Source: Malania oleifera (Eukaryota; Streptophyta; Magnoliopsida; Santalales; Ximeniaceae). Taken from it: a DNA stretch of 64,000 nucleotides. A program made the translations under genes and the position numbers. Shown in pieces: positions 35,660 through 46,002 of the stretch. The stretch covers positions 6,913,764 through 6,977,763 of the forward strand of contig NC_080422.1 in the NCBI RefSeq assembly GCF_029873635.1. The letters run 5' to 3'. Below the pieces are notes generated by a model. That model ran no database searches. It saw only the letters and a list, made by a program, of their open reading frames with translations, and was not told where the DNA came from. Position 1 is the stretch's first letter; each line of letters opens with the position of its first letter.

Positions 35660-36327
35660 TGTTGTGAAAATAAGGGCCTCTTCCAACAATGCATAGCGGA
35701 ATAAACATTGTAAAAGATCAAACAATACCATATGCAACAATCTAAAACAGTGAAATACAGAATTATTCCACAACTATAGTAATATAAAGAGAGTAATAAT
35801 AAAGGCAACAACACCAGGAATTACGTGGTTCGGCAAAACCTACATCCACGGAAGCAATCGGCAAGAGATTTCACTATGAAAATCAAAGATACACACTCAA
35901 TAATCTTCTCTCCTTCTCTCACCCTTCTCTTACTCTCTTACATATCAAAATATGCCTAAAAGAACATATATAACAAGCCCTCAGAGGCTTCCCTCCGAAT
36001 CCCCCACCATTACACTGTTTACATTAAAAATTCAAATATTTTCTCGCAACCCAGGCGCACTCGTCGACAATAACAGGGCACTCGTCGATGAGCTAGAGAA
36101 GGCCACTCGTCGACTAGTCAACCCACTTGTCAATGAGTCTTGAACTTTGCAGTTTTTCACCTCTCGGCATCTTTCATCGACGAGCTCTGCAACTTTCACC
36201 TCTTGGCATCCTCTCGTCAACGAGCACAGGGCACTCGTTGATGAGTCATTGCTGCTGCACCAACATATGTTTTTTTCTCTTTGTTCATAAGCCCCCACGA
36301 AGTATAAGAGCCACACCATAAACAACA
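35660..36327 (-). mobile_element. 5' LTR of degenerate copia element
   Basis: 668 bp, TGTTGTG...CAACA on the plus strand, next to a primer-binding site (minus TGGTATCAAAGAG, about 35644-35656). The array at 36058-36250 has ACTCGTCGACAAT, CACTCGTCGATGAGC, CACTCGTCGACTAG and similar. The minus-strand TATA is near 35968. Compared with the left LTR there are many point differences, so the insertion is old. Confidence 0.87.
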
Positions 36328-36436
36328 ATACATAAAAAATTCAAATAAAGTAAATTTATTAATTAAAGCAATATCTTCATTTTCTTTCCCAATTTTTCTA
36401 AATATCTATGTGATCTAGTAATTAATATACATGCAA

Positions 36437-36470
<34 letters not shown>

Positions 36471-36655
36471 TCCCAAATAAAAGAACTTATTAAGGATGAT
36501 TTGAGTAATTTATTAATTGACTCAAATATTATTTTTTGTTCCTATTATTTTCTTTTAAAAATAATTATTTTTTAAAATTTTATCTAAAATATGTTAGTTG
36601 TTAATTTTGACTCTACATTTTAGAATATTATATTATTATTGATATATGTGTGCCC
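36328..36655. other. AT-rich spacer with CT/CA microsatellite
   Basis: Nothing coding. A compound (CT)n(CA)n run lies at 36437-36469. Confidence 0.7.
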
Positions 36656-36659
36656 ATGT

Positions 36660-36885
36660 TATGATGTCATAGTCCCACATCAATATGTACTAGAGAAATT
36701 TTAGGCTTATAAGGATGATTTGGGTTTTAACCACGTGAGGCGTACTATATTTGGTATCAGAGTGAGAGAATATTATCATCTGGATAGATCTTATAAAGAA
36801 GTGTAAGTCACTTTGACGAAGACAATATCTTAGGCTTATAATAATAGTTTGACTCTAATTACGTAAGACGTCTTTTTGATAAAGC
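36660..36885 (+). mobile_element. TRIM-like miniature LTR element (putative)
   Basis: Two imperfect direct repeats, TTAGGCTTATAAGGATGATT...ACGTGAGGCGT (36701-36745) and TTAGGCTTATAATAATAG...ACGTAAGACGT (36830-36872), flank a primer-binding site TGGTATCAGAG at 36752-36762. The opening GTCCCACATC is also typical of such elements. The internal region is only tens of bases. It sits 0.4 kb upstream of the phytocyanin TATA box. Confidence 0.5.
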
Positions 36886-37314
36886 AAATATGTGAGTTTC
36901 GTAAATCAAAATAGATAATATCTTACCAGGTTCGATCATCTTTGATCCACCGATCTAACCGACTTAGTGTCTTTGTCGATTGGAAGACTGAAATTTTAAA
37001 ATCATGAAATAAAGAACATGGTTGAACACTATTGTCTAAAAATTTTGGGACTAGGTGAACAAACCCATTTCCCATTGGGTTTCATCAAATGCTGTTCACT
37101 CCCACAATCATCCAGGATGGCTCAATTCTGTTCACTTCCTCTCCTAAAATGGCTTCATTTTCAACACATTTTTTTCCTGTTTTGGCTCCCAACACACAGA
37201 TGGTTTCTTCTCCCCTAAATATAGATAAAAGGAAGTGGGTGATCATCTCACCACTCAAACCAATGATTCCATCAAAAGCAATTTTTGACACCGAAAAAAA
37301 CAGCAGCGTCCACC

Positions 37315-37320
37315 TATAAA
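37315..37320 (+). promoter_or_regulatory. TATA box of the phytocyanin gene
   Basis: TATAAA in the context CACCTATAAACACC, about 186 bp before the start codon, leaving a leader of about 150 bp with no upstream ATG-rich tract of note. Confidence 0.7.
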
Positions 37321-37500
37321 CACCAAATGCCCAAAAGCAGCAGAGCAGAGCAAAGCCATTCGAAAAATCATTCTATTCAAGTCTTGGAGGAATTCTTTTT
37401 CCACGCCCGTCAATTCCTCATTCACGCGGGGCTTCCCACCACCCCAGTTTGAGAAATCATTCCCCACAGCAAGCAGGAAAAAGTTGAGAAAGAAAAAGAA

Positions 37501-38042
37501 ATGAGGAAATCAATGCTCCTGATCCTGTTTGGCTGTGCAGCAATTTTGGGCTGCAATGTGATTCAATCAGCAAGCGCAATGACTCATGTTGTTGGGGGAA
37601 GCTTTGGCTGGACCGTCCCCCCAAACAAGACCTTCTACCAGGAATGGGCTAAACCCCGAACCTTCGGCGTCGGCGATGAACTGAGTGAGTGCCTCTAATC
37701 TTATTGCCCTCCTCTCCCCTGCTCCAATTCATGTTACAATGCTTTTAGCAGCAGAAATGATTGTTTGGTTTTTGATTTTGTTTCTGTTTTTCTTTTCATT
37801 AATATGTACAATGTTGTTCCATCTAAGAGGATATAAGGATGAAAGGCCAGGAAGCAGGATTGGGTTTCAAACTCTGTTTCTTTCTATTGATATTTCAGAT
37901 TGAACAATGTCATCTCCCCTGTTTTTGCACATACATACATCATGTTATGCTTAATTCCATGCCCATTTTTCATGATAAACACCCTGCTTGAGCCATGGGA
38001 ATGCCTTAATCATGATCAATTCATCTCCCTCTGATTCCAAAA

Positions 38043-38082
<40 letters not shown>

Positions 38083-39085
38083 AACCCATTTTTAAAAAAA
38101 GCAAATTTTCATTCAAATGATGGAAAGGATTCCAAAGGTCACGGATTTGAGACATAAAAATAGAAATTCAAAAAAATATGTAAGTGCTTTGTTCAGAAGG
38201 ACTGTATGATCTATCTTGGGATTACCCTTGATCATAACATATATGCAGCTATATATGTTGAAAACCCAGAATTTGTGTTTAATCATGATTGATCATTTCC
38301 TCTGATTCCAAAAAAAGAGAAGCCCATCAAAAAAGAGTGGCAAATTTTTATCTAAAAGGATAAAAGAAAGTCTTGGGGCAATGGTAAGAGTTGTTCATAA
38401 ACAATTATCAAGGTAAATTTGCATATTATAAAGTGTCTATAAACCCATTGTGCTCTATTTCTTCTTTAAATTCTACATTCATGAGATTTATCTTTTTGAA
38501 AAAGATCAATATTTTTTAAATTAAATTTTTTTATAAAAAGAAAAATTCGTAGAATTAAAATTGAATTATGACTTGATTTTGTTATAATTATATTTAAAAT
38601 TTGCATTTCATTCAGCAAATCAAACATGAAAATTAATTAATCATGAATCTCCTAATTCATTCATACATGTGTATGTATGTATGCATGCAGTGTTCCCATT
38701 CAGGATTGGAATGTACAATGTGCTGGAGGTGAGCGAGAAGGACTTCAACGCCTGCACTCAGGACAACGTCGTCGAGATGTACTACAAGGGTCCCACCATC
38801 GTCAGCCTCAACAAGACCGGCGGCCACTTCTTCTACTCTGGCGTCGGCCTCCAGTGCGAGATCGGCCTCAAGCTCGCCATCAACGTCACCTCCGGCCCTG
38901 GCTCCGCTGGTGCTCCCCTCCCCGCCTTCGATTTCGCTGCCAACGAGGTGTCGCCGCCACCCGCAGTGCAGGCAACTCCTCTTCCGCCCCACGCGTCCTC
39001 GGCCGCAGCTTCTCTTAGCGGCGTGAGCGTTGGCCTTGTTTCTGCATCAGGGTTGTTGGCTTTCTCGCTTTCTTTGTTCATCTGA
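37501..39085 (+). CDS. Early nodulin-like / phytocyanin family protein, two exons
   Basis: 192 aa from exons 37501-37684 and 38691-39085 (donor GTGAGT, acceptor ATGCATGCAG), with a phase-1 intron at the position usual for phytocyanins, just after GDEL. Domains: signal peptide 1 to about 26 (ends SASA); plastocyanin-like domain about 28-127 (HVVGGSFGW...FYQEWAKPRTFGVGDEL, then YNVLEVSEKDFNAC and GGHFFYSGVGLQCEIGLKL); a short Pro/Ala/Ser linker with SPPPA and TPLPP, glycosylation-prone; hydrophobic GPI-signal tail. The two disulfide Cys (in NAC and LQC) are kept. The blue-copper ligands are replaced: the first His is Tyr, the ligand Cys is Ser (FYSG) and the second His is Leu. So, as in ENODL proteins, copper binding is not expected. 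A role at the plasma membrane or wall is inferred from the family. AATAAA lies at 39185-39190. Confidence 0.93.
38052..38079. repeat. (GA)n microsatellite in phytocyanin intron
   Basis: About 14 GA units preceded by an A-run, inside the 1.0-kb intron. Confidence 0.95.
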
Positions 39086-39530
39086 GGATGTATGCAGCGT
39101 CGCCGCCGTGCCAGTTGGCCGCCGGTTACCGGAGAAAGATTGTTTGTGTAAGTTTCAAGTGGAGTTTGATCAAGGGTTTTTCTTAATAAAATAAGTTTTC
39201 ACGCTATGATCATGCATTCCATTAGCAGCCCTGAATTCCACCGGCTGGCAATTCAGGCTTTTTTTATTTACAGAAAACACCGTTGGTTTTGAGAGAACAC
39301 AAGGTTGCATGTGTGTCCAAAATATCCCTTGAGATTAATTAAACCATTCCTAAAAGCACAGGCGGAAATTTCATGGCAGTCAAAAATTAAAATTTTAAAT
39401 TTATCCTCTACTTATTATTCATATAAATTTTAATTCCTCCTATAGTGGGGATAAGTTAATATCAGGACGTGACTAATGAGTTTTATATAATCAAAATATA
39501 ACTATTAATTCAACTATAATTGAAAAGGCA

Positions 39531-39571
<41 letters not shown>

Positions 39572-39619
39572 GATAACTCACATTTATCTCATTTAAAATA
39601 CATATTTTCTATTTGAACA
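39086..39619. other. Phytocyanin 3' flank
   Basis: 3' untranslated region, then AT-rich spacer with a compound (CT)n(TA)n run at about 39533-39571. No gene recognised. Confidence 0.7.
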
Positions 39620-41589
39620 TGTGACAACCCGAATAAAATGGAATTTAAATAATAAAGAGGGAAGAAAACTACTAGAGGACTCGTCGACGAACACAGGAGA
39701 TTCGTCGACGAAGGTATAATAGAATTCGTCGACAAAGAACAGGACTTGTCGACGAGGAAATACTGAGAGAGGTTTTAAACCGACTGAATTTCGTCGACGA
39801 GAATTGAATTTCGTCGACAAAATTATTGAAGGATTCGTCGACGAATGACGTGGCTCGTCGACGAATCCAGTTCTATAAATATCAAAAATCCGGATTTTTA
39901 ACTTCACCATTAAGCAAACTCTCTCCTCTCTCTCCTCCCTTCGGTTTTATCTCTCTCTCTCTCATCGATTTTGGGCCAGATTTACGCCGGTTCGACAATT
40001 TGAAGCCACCATGACGCTCCTGGTAAAGTTCTCTCCAAATCTGCCGAAACGGATCGTTGGTGAAAGTAAGTCATCCCTGAGTTGAGGTAAAGTTTTTTAA
40101 GTCAAATTTGGTCTTGTGGTAGTTATAGGAAATGATATATACGCGAAAATACTGAGGTTTAATACTGGGAATTTTCAGTTTCAGGGTATTGATTAGGAAA
40201 TTCTACGAGGGTTAGACCAGGATATTTTAGGGGCTTTCTCAGTAGTCAGGAAAGGAAATAAACTAAAGCGGTTATTTTTATGCAAATTATTATTATTTAT
40301 GAGAAAAGTTATTTTCTGGAATGCATGTATTATATCTGTAGATTACGAAGGAAATTTACGTTTGAGAAAAATACTGCTACTATGTTGAAATGTATATATA
40401 TGTATGAGATGCCAGAAATTATGATTTTTAGAATGCAATGTATGGTTTTATACAGCAAATGTGTGACATGAATATTATTTTACGTGGAAAATTATTATGA
40501 TATGAATGAAGTGTGGTTTGAGAAAGTATGAAAGTATACAGTACATTATGACGTTGACAAATACACGATAAATCGATTATTTTCAGAATGACGTATTTAT
40601 GTATGATTTCGGCACGAGGCCATATTTATGAAACGATCGGCACGAGGCCGTATTTATGAAATGTTCGGCGCGAGGGCGTATTTATGAAATTTTGAAAAAT
40701 TCTATATTATCATGTATTATATGTTATCAGAACCTGGATGTTAGTTTAGTTTAGTTCAGGAGCACGGTATTGTAGCTATATATAGATCAGATATCTATGT
40801 TCAGACTTGTGCTAACCACCCCACGAGGGGGTAGGAGATGGATAGTCGATGTAACTTTCAGTGTAGAGTTGTAGACGTCCACCTGGCAGTCCGGCCCAGG
40901 GTGTGGCGGGCTTATCGTACTTACAGACATTTTGACTCGGTAGTGGTCGGCTAGCCATTGTCGGGTCCCGCCTTCGGACTGCACAACCCATCATAGGGGG
41001 TAATACATGACATCAGCTAGCTATTCATCCTATGTATGTTTTCAGTATTATCAGTTATAACAGATGTTTTATGTACGATATGATTTATTAGCAAATATGA
41101 AAGTATACTATTTCTCAGTACGATATGATGAATGTTTACAGATATATGAAATGTACTGTATATATACAATTGTACTAAATGTTCATGTTGTCACACAATT
41201 GTATTTAGTTTATTTTCCCTTACTGAGAAGTGTCTCACCCCCAAACTTAATTGATTTTTCAAGAGCCCCTGAGAGACCGGGGAGTCGTGACCGCTGAGTT
41301 ATTGAGTTACCCCGTTAGGAGGGTAAGTCTTGTACTAGGATCAGGAGATTTTTGTTGTATGATCCTAGTGTTATTTTGAATTTTTGGAGATTGTATATAT
41401 ATATATATACAGTATTTTGATGATGTAGTAAACTTTGGTATTATGTTTCATGGTTGGATGATTGAGATTTTATATTTACTGCTGCTTAGGTTTCCGCTGT
41501 GATTGAAAGGTGTCCTCATTACCCACGGGTTCGAGTTGATATCATTATTATTTATGTTTATTATGTAATAAGTTAAGGGGGTCATCACA
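39620..41589 (+). mobile_element. Gypsy LTR (about 1.97 kb)
   Basis: TGTGACAACCCG...GGGTCATCACA. Order: motif array at 39678-39868 (ACTCGTCGACGAA, ATTCGTCGACGAA, TTCGTCGACGAG and others), TATA CTATAAATAT (39872-39881), CT-rich leader, a 28-bp tandem array at 40610-40693, conserved block (about 40920-41005), hairpin TGAGAAGTGTCTCA (41224-41237), LTR end and primer-binding site. No coding content. Confidence 0.85.
40610..40693 (+). repeat. 28-bp tandem array (3 units)
   Basis: Three units of the form CGGCACGAGGCCGTATTTAT plus GAAA and four variable bases. The related array in the neighbouring LTR is at about 42560-42695. Confidence 0.9.
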
Positions 41590-41592
41590 GTT

Positions 41593-41604
41593 TGGTATCA
41601 GAAC
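41593..41604 (+). promoter_or_regulatory. Primer-binding site
   Basis: TGGTATCAGAAC, 4 bp after the LTR end. Only about 75 bp of leader follows before a second LTR begins. Confidence 0.8.
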
Positions 41605-41679
41605 ATAGGATACTAGGTTCTGTAGACTCTAAAGTGCAGTAGTAATAATACCAGAGTATAGGATAATGGGATTTGAGGT

Positions 41680-43635
41680 TTGGACGAAGGCGTGCCTCAT
41701 CGACGAGAAGATATCGAGAGGATGTTTTGAGCGACTCTGAATTTCATCGACGAAAGGGAGAGTTCATCGACGAATTTCCTCTTGACCTCGTCGACGAGGT
41801 GACATGGCTTGTCGACGAATCTCATAGTATAAATAGCCTAAAACTCAGATTTTACGCAGAAAATCAGCAGAAATCTCTCTCTCTCCTCCCTACGGTTTCT
41901 CTCTCCTCCCTTTTCGATTTTGGCTCCATCATTTGCCGGATCAATGATCTGAGGCCACCACGACACTCCTGGGAAAGTTCTCTCCAAATCTGCCGGAGCA
42001 GATCGTTGGTGGGGTAAAGTTGAAATTCATCCCTGGTTTAAGATAAGACTTTTTATGCCAAATTTGGTTTTACTGTAGTTATAGGAAATGTTATTCACAA
42101 AAAAATACTGAAATTTAGTTCTGAGAGTTGTCGTTTTTAGGGTGTTCAATGGGGAACCCTGTGAGTGCAGAACGAGCGCATTTTAGGGGGTTTCTTTTCA
42201 GTGTCAGGTAAGGGAATAAATGAAAGCAATTATTTTCCATGCAAAATTATTATTATTTATTAGCAAATTAATTTTCAAGAAAGCATGTATTATATTTATA
42301 TATTATGAATAAAATGCATGTTTGAGAAAATACTGCTATTATGTTGAAATGTATATATATATGTATGAAATGCCAAAACTTATGATTTCAGAATATAATG
42401 TATGATTTTATACAGTAATGTGTGACATGAATATTATTTTACATGAAAAGTGTTATGTTATGGAAATTTTACAAATAAAGCATGTTTTTAGAGAATAAGA
42501 AATAATGTAGTACATTATAGTTTATGAAATACATGATAAATGAATTATTTATTCAGAATGATATTTATGAAATGTTCAGCACAAGGCCGTGATTGATAGC
42601 CGGCGCAAGGCCGTGTATGGTGTATGATTTCGGCGCAAGGCCGTATGTATGATTTTGGCACAAGGCCATAGATATGAAAGTAAACAGCGCAAGACCGTAT
42701 GTTTTTACGTTATTACAGAACATGCAATCAATTTATTTACGTTAAACTGTATATTATCATGTATTATGTATTATCAGAACCCGGATGATAGTTTAGTTCA
42801 ATTACAGGAGCATGGTACCTTTGCTATACATATCAGATATTATGTTTAGACTTGTGCTAACCACTCCACAAGTGGGTGAGAGATGGATAGTCGATGTGGC
42901 TTTCAGTGTAGAGTTGTAGGCGTCCACCTGACAGTCCGGACTAGGGTGTGGAGGGCCCATCGTACTTACAAACATTTTTGACTTGGCAATGGTCGGCTAG
43001 CCATTGTCAGGTCCCACCTTTGGGCTGCACAACCCATCATGGGGGGTAATATATGACATCAACTAACTATACATCCTGGGTAAATTTTCAATATTATCAG
43101 TTATATCAAACATTTTATGAACTATATGATTTATTAGAAAATATGAAAGTATATGATTATTTAGTATGATATTATGAATGTTCTCAAGTATATGAAATGT
43201 ATTGTATATGTATAATTGCATCAAATATTCATGTTTCCACGCAGCTGTATTTAGTTTAGTTTCCCTTACTGAGAAGTGTCTCACCTCCGAACTTAAATAA
43301 TTTTTAGGAAACCCAGAAAGACTGGCGGTTTGAGACTACCGTTGAGTCAGTTGAGTTACCCCACTAGGAGGGTAAGTTTGGACTAGGATCAGAAGTTTTT
43401 GGATATGGGATCCTAGAGATATTTTGTATTATTTTGGGGAGATGTATATAAACACAGTGATTTGGTTTATAGTTAACTCAGGTATTATATACTTGTGGTT
43501 ATGAGAATGATGATTTATATTTAATGCTGCCTAGGTTCCGCTGTGTATGACAGATGTTCTCGTTACCCACGAGTTCGAGTTGACTGTATTATTTAAATAT
43601 GTTTTAATTTATGATAAATTAAGCAGGTCGTTACA
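41680..43635 (+). mobile_element. Second, 5'-truncated copy of the same gypsy LTR
   Basis: Parallels 39740-41589: array at 41690-41825 (CTCATCGACGAG, CTCGTCGACGAGG, CTTGTCGACGAAT), TATA GTATAAATAG (41827-41836), leader TTCTCTCCAAATCTGCCGGA, tandem array at about 42560-42695 (CGGCGCAAGGCCGTATGTAT-like units), conserved block (about 42960-43045), hairpin (43270-43283) and end GGTCGTTACA. No primer site follows. The first part of the LTR is missing. Confidence 0.8.
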
Positions 43636-45236
43636 CCATAGGTCCACATATATTACATGGAAAAGCCCCCATATATCTTAGAAGTAATAATCAAGTGAAT
43701 AGGGGTGACTTTAAAAGGTAAGTAGAACTTGAATGCACAAAATTAGTGTGTTCAGTCGACTGAACTTGAACACACATACACTTTGGTCGACCGAACCTCC
43801 CAAGGGTAAAAAATTTGACCATCTAGTCGACTGTCCTTAAAATGCACGCCAATGCCCTGGTCAACCAAACTGGCACGTGGGAAAATCCCAATGCCTTGGT
43901 CGACTGAACTTGAAGTACAAAAATGGTCCGGTCAACTGAACATCCAATGGTGGTCAACCGAAGTTAGCCTCGTCGACTGAACCTTGGAGGTTCAAAATTG
44001 CCTCAAGTCTGGTCGACCAGCACCTCAGTTCAAAAACACCCTAGTCGACCGAACTGAGTAACCCGATCAACCGATCCTTAAAAGTGGTCGACCAAACCTC
44101 TTGAGTTGCTCGAATTTTATCGAGGTTAAAACAAGGTTATTTTTATTAACCTTTCTTAAACTTTCTCAAAAATTCATAATATGTCCCTAACGGTCAAAAT
44201 TCCTTCAAGGTCTATATATACCCCCTCCATTACTCTTTTTTCAACAAGCAGATTAGAGAGAAAATTCTCCCAAAATTATTTTTTCTTCATTCAATTTTAT
44301 ACTCTGTTTTTTTATTCTTTTGAAAAAATTCTTTGTCAAAAGAGAGCATTCATATTTTGGGCATTTGTTATTCAAGGCATCCACTCTCTCTTTGATTTTA
44401 ATTTCAAAAACTACTTTTGAGAGTGGTCTTATTGTTTCTCCCACATATTTTCATTTGATAAATATCTTTGGGAGTAAACTTTCTATGCTTGTGAATCTTG
44501 CTGCAAGATTTCAAGGCTCATATTGTTTTATTGGAAAATCCTTTTTGAGCTTGAATCCTAGATCTCCTGCACTTTATTATTAAATATATTTTGGAGAAAA
44601 ATTATTTTTGGGAGAAAATTATTTTTTAGGGTTTAAATCTTTGAAGTGCTTTATTATATACACCTAACTCAAGGAGTGTTTAAGTTATTTTGAGAAAATC
44701 ACATACTCACTTGAACTTATATTTCATATCACGTGTGAGTGTATTTGAGCTTCATATTGTATACATCAGCTCGTATTAGAAGCATTTATTTGTACACATT
44801 TGATTATCTATTGTACTCTCGACGTATGGTCAGAAGAGGGAGACTAGCCTTGTGAATAGTCCTGGACTGGTTCAAACACGATTAAGAGAATTAGGTGCAC
44901 CATCCTAGTAAGGTACTATAAACGGTGTCGCTCCACCCATGAAGTGAGCAACTAGTGGAATCCTCTTGCTATTCAGCTTAAGGCAGGGACGTAGGCAGTA
45001 TTGGCCGAACCCCGATAACATATCTTGTGTCTGCTCTTAAATTCATGCACTTTAATTCCCTGCAAATGTATGCTCATATTTAATTATTTATGAATATGTG
45101 CATGATTTAAATATTATGAATGATTGGGAAATACTTAGATGGACCCTAGGTTGTGCATTACTACTGTTGGTTAATTTGACCTAGGAGATAGATTTTTTAA
45201 ATACCCAATTCACCCTCCCCCCCCCCCCCCCTCTTG
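43636..45236 (+). mobile_element. LTR-like element with GGTCGACC array
   Basis: An array of about 12 motifs at 43755-44110 (CAGTCGACTGAAC, TGGTCGACCGAAC, TGGTCGACCAG and decayed forms such as GGTCAACC) precedes TATA (TATATATA, 44213-44220). About 1 kb of non-coding leader-like sequence follows, ending in AATTCACC and a C-run at 45218-45231. Family members are at 46003-47870 and 1375-2330. No protein domain. The left boundary is lost against the gypsy LTR. Confidence 0.6.
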
Positions 45237-46002
45237 GGAATACATCAATTTCAAGATGGCCAGTCTCATATGTCCTATATGTGAGCATCTATCCTTAGTG
45301 CTCTGATGGAGGAATGGGTGACTCTTACAAACATTTCTATTAGTGAAATAGAATGTACATCCCTAATCAATATAGGATGTACTTGGTCCTATACCAGGAT
45401 TAGATTTCTAGGAGTAACTTGGGAACCTACAAGTTTGCAGGTAACAATAGGCAATAGTGCTATACTCCTGATTGGAGAGGTTGCTAGAAAGGTAAAAATA
45501 AATTTAAATGGCAAAATATTTGATGAGCAAATTCTTTGCCTAATACCAAATTTACCATATGATTTCCTTTTAGGAAATAGATCTCTTAGAAGATACCAGC
45601 CATTTACGATATTTTCTAAGGGCGTTATCATTGACAACCATTTTATCCCAACTTCTTCAATAGCGTTATTAGAGATGGCAAGAGCCAAATCATAATAGAA
45701 GAAAATGATGGTGTAACAGAACCTAAAGTTGCACAAGTTTATCAAGAGAAGCTTGATAAGTGGATAAATTTAGTTGGAGGAGTATTAAGTATAGAAAACA
45801 ATAGTTAGCTTGAAGAGATTAAGGCTTTACTTTAAGAAAAGTGGCATGATAATCCTCAGGCGCTATGGCAGAAGGCTATGCAAGAGGTAGACATAATACT
45901 TAGTGACGAAAGTACGATTATTCATAGTAAAGGAATAGTTTATCCTAAGTTAATGATAGAGGAATTTGAAATCGGAATAGCTTCACAAGAGGGGGGGTCA
46001 AT
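45237..46002 (+). pseudogene. Endogenous pararetrovirus: aspartic protease region
   Basis: The open frame at 45306-45695 has the fold signature of a caulimovirid/retroviral protease, including a hydrophobic strand and the late block PYDFLLGNRSL. The catalytic triad normally Asp-Thr-Gly reads Asn-Ile-Gly (45369-45377), so the copy is inactive. The frame ends at a stop after ARAKS; coding-like sequence with stops continues to about 46000, where an LTR-like element begins. Genes in this viral block lie in the same orientation as the RT and RNase H further right. I describe it only as a broken fossil copy. Confidence 0.65.

Noticed and set aside
43755-44110. Regularly spaced palindromic motifs that could be read as a CRISPR-like array
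   Set aside because: The motifs are short and degenerate, spacing is uneven, and they lie in plant LTR-like promoters with no cas genes.
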